From assembly GCA_021790935.1 (NCBI GenBank), contig JAJYFL010000002.1:117040-181039 (forward strand): DNA of 64,000 bases, in the 5' to 3' direction. The notes under the pieces are model-generated. The model was not told the origin of the DNA, did no database searches, and saw only the letters and a list, made by a program, of their open reading frames with translations. Position 1 is the stretch's first letter. Each line of letters starts with the position of its first letter. Below are positions 61,212-64,000 of this stretch, piece by piece. Position numbers and translations under genes: made by a program. The stretch comes from a bacterium. GTDB taxonomy: Bacteria > Vulcanimicrobiota > Vulcanimicrobiia > Vulcanimicrobiales > Vulcanimicrobiaceae.

Positions 61212-61556
61212 TTGATCTCGCTGCTGCTCGCTGCGACGGCCCCGGCCGCTCCGCCAATCCCCACCCAGCAAGTCCAGATTCCTCCGGTCGCCGTGCAGAA
61301 CCAGACGTGGTTTCAAGACCATGCCGCCTGGCTGACGCATACGCTGGCGGGCGGCTTCATCGTTGCCGCGGTGGCGCTGATCGTCTTGCTTGCCGTGCAG
61401 ACCACGAAGCAAGAGGGCCTCTCCGGCACCATCGGCGGGCGCGTCGAATCGGCCTATAGCCGCATGGGTGCCGAGGACCAACTCAAACGGATCACGGGCG
61501 TCGTCGCAATCGCCTTCGTGGTCATCGGCACGATCCTGGCGCTGACCGGAATCTAG
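61212..61556 (+). CDS. secG: Protein translocase subunit SecG
   Basis: 114 aa. 'FIVAAVALIVLLAVQTTKQE' and a second helix at the C-terminus ('GVVAIAFVVIGTILALTG') flank the conserved 'GLSGTIGG' loop. It has an N-terminal extension of about 35 residues compared with typical SecG. TTG start at 61212. It is eight bases upstream of oppD. Confidence 0.85.
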   Translation: MISLLLAATAPAAPPIPTQQVQIPPVAVQNQTWFQDHAAWLTHTLAGGFIVAAVALIVLLAVQTTKQEGLSGTIGGRVESAYSRMGAEDQLKRITGVVAIAFVVIGTILALTGI

Positions 61557-61564
61557 AGCCTTCG

Positions 61565-62563
61565 ATGGCCTTACTCGAGATCAAGAATCTTCGCACCACC
61601 TTCCGGACCGAAGACGGCGAGGTAACGGCGGTTAACGGCCTTTCGTATGCGCTGGAAGCGGGGTCGACGCTTGGTATCGTCGGCGAGTCCGGTTCCGGAA
61701 AATCGGTGACCGCCCTCTCGATCATGCGGCTGCTGCCCAGGAGCGCTGCGGTCACCGCCGACGGCGTGCTGTTCGAGGGGCAGGACTTGCTGAAGAAGAG
61801 CGAAGGCGAGATGCGGAAGATCCGCGGTCACCGGATTGCGATGATCTTTCAGGACCCGATGACTTCACTCAACCCGGTTCTCACCGTGGGCGAACAGATA
61901 TCCGAAGCCGTGCAGGCCCACCTCGGCTACAACCGGCACGACGCGCGCGACAAGACCGTCGAGATGTTGAAGAAAGTCCGCATCCCGGCACCGGAAAAAC
62001 GCGTGCACGAGTATCCCCACCAGTTCTCGGGCGGGATGCGCCAGCGCGTAATGATCGCGATGGCCCTTTCGTGCGATCCGACGCTGCTCATCGCGGACGA
62101 ACCGACCACCGCGCTCGACGTGACGATTCAAGCGCAGATTCTGGAACTCATGAACGAGATGCAGGCCGAGACGGGTGCGGCGATCATCATGATCACCCAC
62201 GATCTGGGCATCGTGGCCGAGGTCTGCGCGAACGTGCTGGTGATGTACGGCGGGAACTTGGTAGAGTACGGTTCGGCAGCCCAGATCTTCGATAGCCCGA
62301 AGATGCCGTACACCCAAGGCCTGCTCTCCTCGCTGCCGCGTCTGGATATCTCCGAACGCAAGCGCCTTGAGCCGATTCCGGGCCAGCCGCCTAACCTGTT
62401 CCGCTTGCCTCCGGGGTGCGCGTTCGCGCCGCGCTGCAAGTTTCGCATGCCGATCTGCAGCGAGCCGGTGCCGCTCTTCAGCTTCGATGCAGGCCACGTC
62501 GCACGCTGTATGCTCTACGACGAACGCGCCAAGCGGGCTACAGCCGGAAAGACCGAGGCATGA
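61565..62563 (+). CDS. oppD: Oligopeptide/dipeptide ABC transporter ATP-binding protein (OppD/DppD)
   Basis: 332 aa. Walker A '[15 protein letters not shown]', signature '[17 protein letters not shown]', Walker B '[18 protein letters not shown]'. The C-terminal oligo_HPY extension has conserved cysteines ('[20 protein letters not shown]'). It powers peptide import with OppF. The permease genes OppB/OppC are absent from the window; the SBP lipoproteins at 1933-5257 could be partners (inference). Confidence 0.95.
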   Translation: MALLEIKNLRTTFRTEDGEVTAVNGLSYALEAGSTLGIVGESGSGKSVTALSIMRLLPRSAAVTADGVLFEGQDLLKKSEGEMRKIRGHRIAMIFQDPMTSLNPVLTVGEQISEAVQAHLGYNRHDARDKTVEMLKKVRIPAPEKRVHEYPHQFSGGMRQRVMIAMALSCDPTLLIADEPTTALDVTIQAQILELMNEMQAETGAAIIMITHDLGIVAEVCANVLVMYGGNLVEYGSAAQIFDSPKMPYTQGLLSSLPRLDISERKRLEPIPGQPPNLFRLPPGCAFAPRCKFRMPICSEPVPLFSFDAGHVARCMLYDERAKRATAGKTEA

Positions 62564-63630
62564 CGACGGAAGCCGCGCAGATGCCTCCCCCCAATGCCGC
62601 GGCGTCGGCCAGCCTCATCGAGGTTCGAGATCTTTGCAAGCACTTTCCGATCCATGCCGGCCTGCTTTCGCGCCACGTCGGCGACGTCAAAGCGGTCGAC
62701 GGCGTCGATTTTTCGATCGCGCAGGGCGAGACGCTCGGTTTGGTCGGTGAATCGGGTTCGGGCAAGACGACGATCGGCCGCGTGATCCTACGGCTTCTGC
62801 CTGCGACCAGCGGCGAGGTGCTTTTCGAGGGTCGCGATGTCGTTCATATGCGCCGCGGCGATATTCGCCGGCTCCGCAAAGAGATGCAGATCATCTTTCA
62901 GGATCCTTTCGCCTCCCTCAATCCGCGCATGACGGTCCGCGAGATCGTCGGCGAACCGTTGCGAATCCATCATCTGGCAACCGGTCGCGGGGTGGACGAG
63001 CGCGTTGGCGAGCTGTTGAAGATGGTGGGACTGCAGCCCTATCATGCCAACCGCTATCCGCATGAGTTTTCCGGGGGCCAGCGCCAGCGCATCGGCATCG
63101 CCCGCGCGCTCGCCGTCGCTCCGAAGTTCATCGTCTGCGACGAACCGGTCTCGGCGCTCGACGTCTCGATTCAAGCCCAGGTTATCAATCTGCTCGAAGA
63201 CCTGCAGCAGCAGTTGGGTCTGACCTACCTTTTTATCGCGCACGACCTTTCGGTGGTTCGCCACATCAGCACGCGCGTCGCAGTCATGTACGTCGGAAAG
63301 ATCATGGAGATTGCCGATCGCGACGATCTTTACGAAAATCCCCTACACCCCTACACCCAGGCGCTGCTCAGTGCGATTCCGATTCCGGATCCGCACGTCG
63401 AGTCGCGGCGCAAGCGCATCGTGCTGACCGGCGACATCCCCTCTCCCGTGAACCCGCCAACCGGCTGCCGCTTCCACACGCGCTGCCCGATCGCATTCGA
63501 TCGCTGTAAGATCGAGATACCGCCGTTCGAGCAGTACGCCCCGGGTCACTCGGCTGCGTGCCACTGGGTGGGAGAGCACGGCGGCCGCGCTCCCGATCTC
63601 CTCGGCGGCTCGACTCCGATGGCCTCCTAG
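62560..63630 (+). CDS. oppF: Oligopeptide/dipeptide ABC transporter ATP-binding protein (OppF/DppF)
   Basis: 356 aa. Walker A '[15 protein letters not shown]', signature '[17 protein letters not shown]', Walker B '[18 protein letters not shown]'. The C-terminal oligo_HPY region has '[18 protein letters not shown]'. The ATG overlaps the oppD stop (ATGA), so the two are translated together. Confidence 0.95.
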   Translation: MTTEAAQMPPPNAAASASLIEVRDLCKHFPIHAGLLSRHVGDVKAVDGVDFSIAQGETLGLVGESGSGKTTIGRVILRLLPATSGEVLFEGRDVVHMRRGDIRRLRKEMQIIFQDPFASLNPRMTVREIVGEPLRIHHLATGRGVDERVGELLKMVGLQPYHANRYPHEFSGGQRQRIGIARALAVAPKFIVCDEPVSALDVSIQAQVINLLEDLQQQLGLTYLFIAHDLSVVRHISTRVAVMYVGKIMEIADRDDLYENPLHPYTQALLSAIPIPDPHVESRRKRIVLTGDIPSPVNPPTGCRFHTRCPIAFDRCKIEIPPFEQYAPGHSAACHWVGEHGGRAPDLLGGSTPMAS

Positions 63631-63656
63631 CAACGTGCGAGTACTGCTGTAACGGT

Positions 63657-63806
63657 ATGGATAAAGAACGCGTGGTCGTCGTCTCGCACGATGTATTTCG
63701 GAGTCTCCGTAAACTCGACCAGGAAGACCTCGTCGTGGCGATGCGCGCGTACGAAGCCGATATGGTGGTCTCCGCCGACGATCCGACCCTGCGGATCGTC
63801 GTCTGA
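63657..63806 (+). CDS. Small hypothetical protein (49 aa)
   Basis: Begins MDKERVVVVSHDVFRSLRKL and ends TLRIVV. It is charged, with a central helix. It lies 26 bp after oppF and is followed by a strong terminator, so it is probably the last gene of that transcript. No family is recognised. Confidence 0.5.
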   Translation: MDKERVVVVSHDVFRSLRKLDQEDLVVAMRAYEADMVVSADDPTLRIVV

Positions 63807-63828
63807 CCGAATCCGAAGAAAAAGCAGA

Positions 63829-63856
63829 AGAGCGATCGCATTGCGATCGCTCTTTC
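63829..63856. terminator. Bidirectional Rho-independent terminator
   Basis: agagcgatcgca / tgcgatcgctct is a 12-bp perfect inverted repeat. On the plus strand tttc follows; on the minus strand the stem is followed by cttctgctttttc. It separates the oppDF transcript from the convergent histone-like gene. Confidence 0.8.
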
Positions 63857-63883
63857 ACAGCCTGTTAGGCTTCAACCGGCCGT

Positions 63884-64000
63884 TTAGGCCTTCTTCTTGC
63901 GAGAGGTTTTCCGAGCGGCCTTCTTGCGTCCGCCGCTCTTCTTGGCCCCGGCAGCTTTCTTGCGTCCGCCGGCTTTCTTACGTCCGGCGGTTTTCTTACG
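63884..64000 (-). CDS. Lys/Arg/Ala-rich histone-H1-like protein, C-terminal part (cut by window end)
   Basis: The last 38 codons are visible. They encode a basic low-complexity tail built on GGRKKA-type repeats (RKKTAGRKKAGGRKKAAG, then KKSGGRKKAARKTSRKKKA) before TAA. About half of the residues are Lys or Arg. This is like the tails of AlgP/Hc1-type bacterial histone H1-like proteins or of HU with a basic extension. The N-terminal domain lies outside the window, so the type cannot be decided. Confidence 0.7.
   Translation of the reverse strand, partial: RKKTAGRKKAGGRKKAAGAKKSGGRKKAARKTSRKKKA

Noticed and set aside
1..64000. CRISPR arrays, insertion sequences with transposase, rRNA genes
   Set aside because: No regularly spaced repeats, no transposase or integrase gene and no rRNA segment were seen in the window.

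Overview
The window is a 64 kb stretch of a high-G+C (roughly two thirds G+C by eye), gene-dense bacterial chromosome. The organism is diderm: it has TolC-type outer-membrane factors, an RND efflux pump and an AMIN-domain amidase. It also has Hfq, EF-P, tmRNA, a MutL with the endonuclease motifs, two M55 D-aminopeptidases and a fused siroheme-decarboxylase-like protein. The gene mix reminds me of Candidatus Eremiobacterota (WPS-2) and relatives, but this is an inference from gene content; no rRNA is present to settle it.

Layout. Positions 1-11.8 kb hold the end of a TolC-like gene, a fused AhbA/AhbB-like (Lrp/AsnC-type) protein, two tandem peptide-binding lipoproteins, a membrane glycosyltransferase, an M50 protease, a LeuA/homocitrate-synthase-family enzyme, two tandem M55 D-aminopeptidases, a TPR protein and a SprT-like protein. 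A small lower-G+C insert (11.9-12.9 kb) has an unknown lipoprotein and a tiny membrane protein. Positions 13-34 kb are core housekeeping: fumC, a TauE/SafE permease, efp, plsY, der, miaB, mutS, mutL, miaA, hfq, dapF, a radical SAM protein, a cation/proton antiporter, two TrkA-type RCK proteins, tRNA-Pro(CGG), a ClpN-domain protein, a DedA protein and uvrC, ending at the tmRNA gene (34367-34722) and its terminator.

Positions 34.7 to about 47.1 kb, directly downstream of tmRNA, look like an accessory island. Base composition drops, two genes are decayed, and two gene families appear as an intact copy plus a broken copy. It carries a compact restriction-modification operon: a 5-methylcytosine methyltransferase, a NotI-fold endonuclease, a Vsr mismatch nicking enzyme and a small Mrr-N winged-helix protein. 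Next to it is an unrecognised two-gene unit made of an 898-aa membrane protein with a large soluble tail and a 310-aa partner. A nucleotidyltransferase-fold protein, a membrane-anchored GNAT-like protein and hypothetical genes follow. No integrase is visible.

Positions 47.1-64 kb return to host-like sequence. A CsoR/CstR-family regulator is divergent from a DUF2892 - MFP - RND - TolC operon; the divergent promoters appear to share one palindromic -35 box with an operator in the spacer. DUF302, a membrane protein, a GerMN-domain protein, a cell-wall amidase, murI, a PAP2-like protein, dxs, secG and oppDF follow. The window ends inside a Lys/Arg-rich histone-like gene on the minus strand.

The peptide-related genes (two binding lipoproteins, two D-aminopeptidases, OppD/OppF) suggest peptide scavenging or cell-wall peptide recycling; the permease genes are not in the window. 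The most notable observations are: (1) the membrane module beside the NotI-type restriction system; (2) a REP-like repeat inserted in frame in mutS, with related repeats next to miaA; (3) a long inverted-repeat element starting on the mutL stop codon; (4) the shared -35 divergent promoter at the efflux locus.
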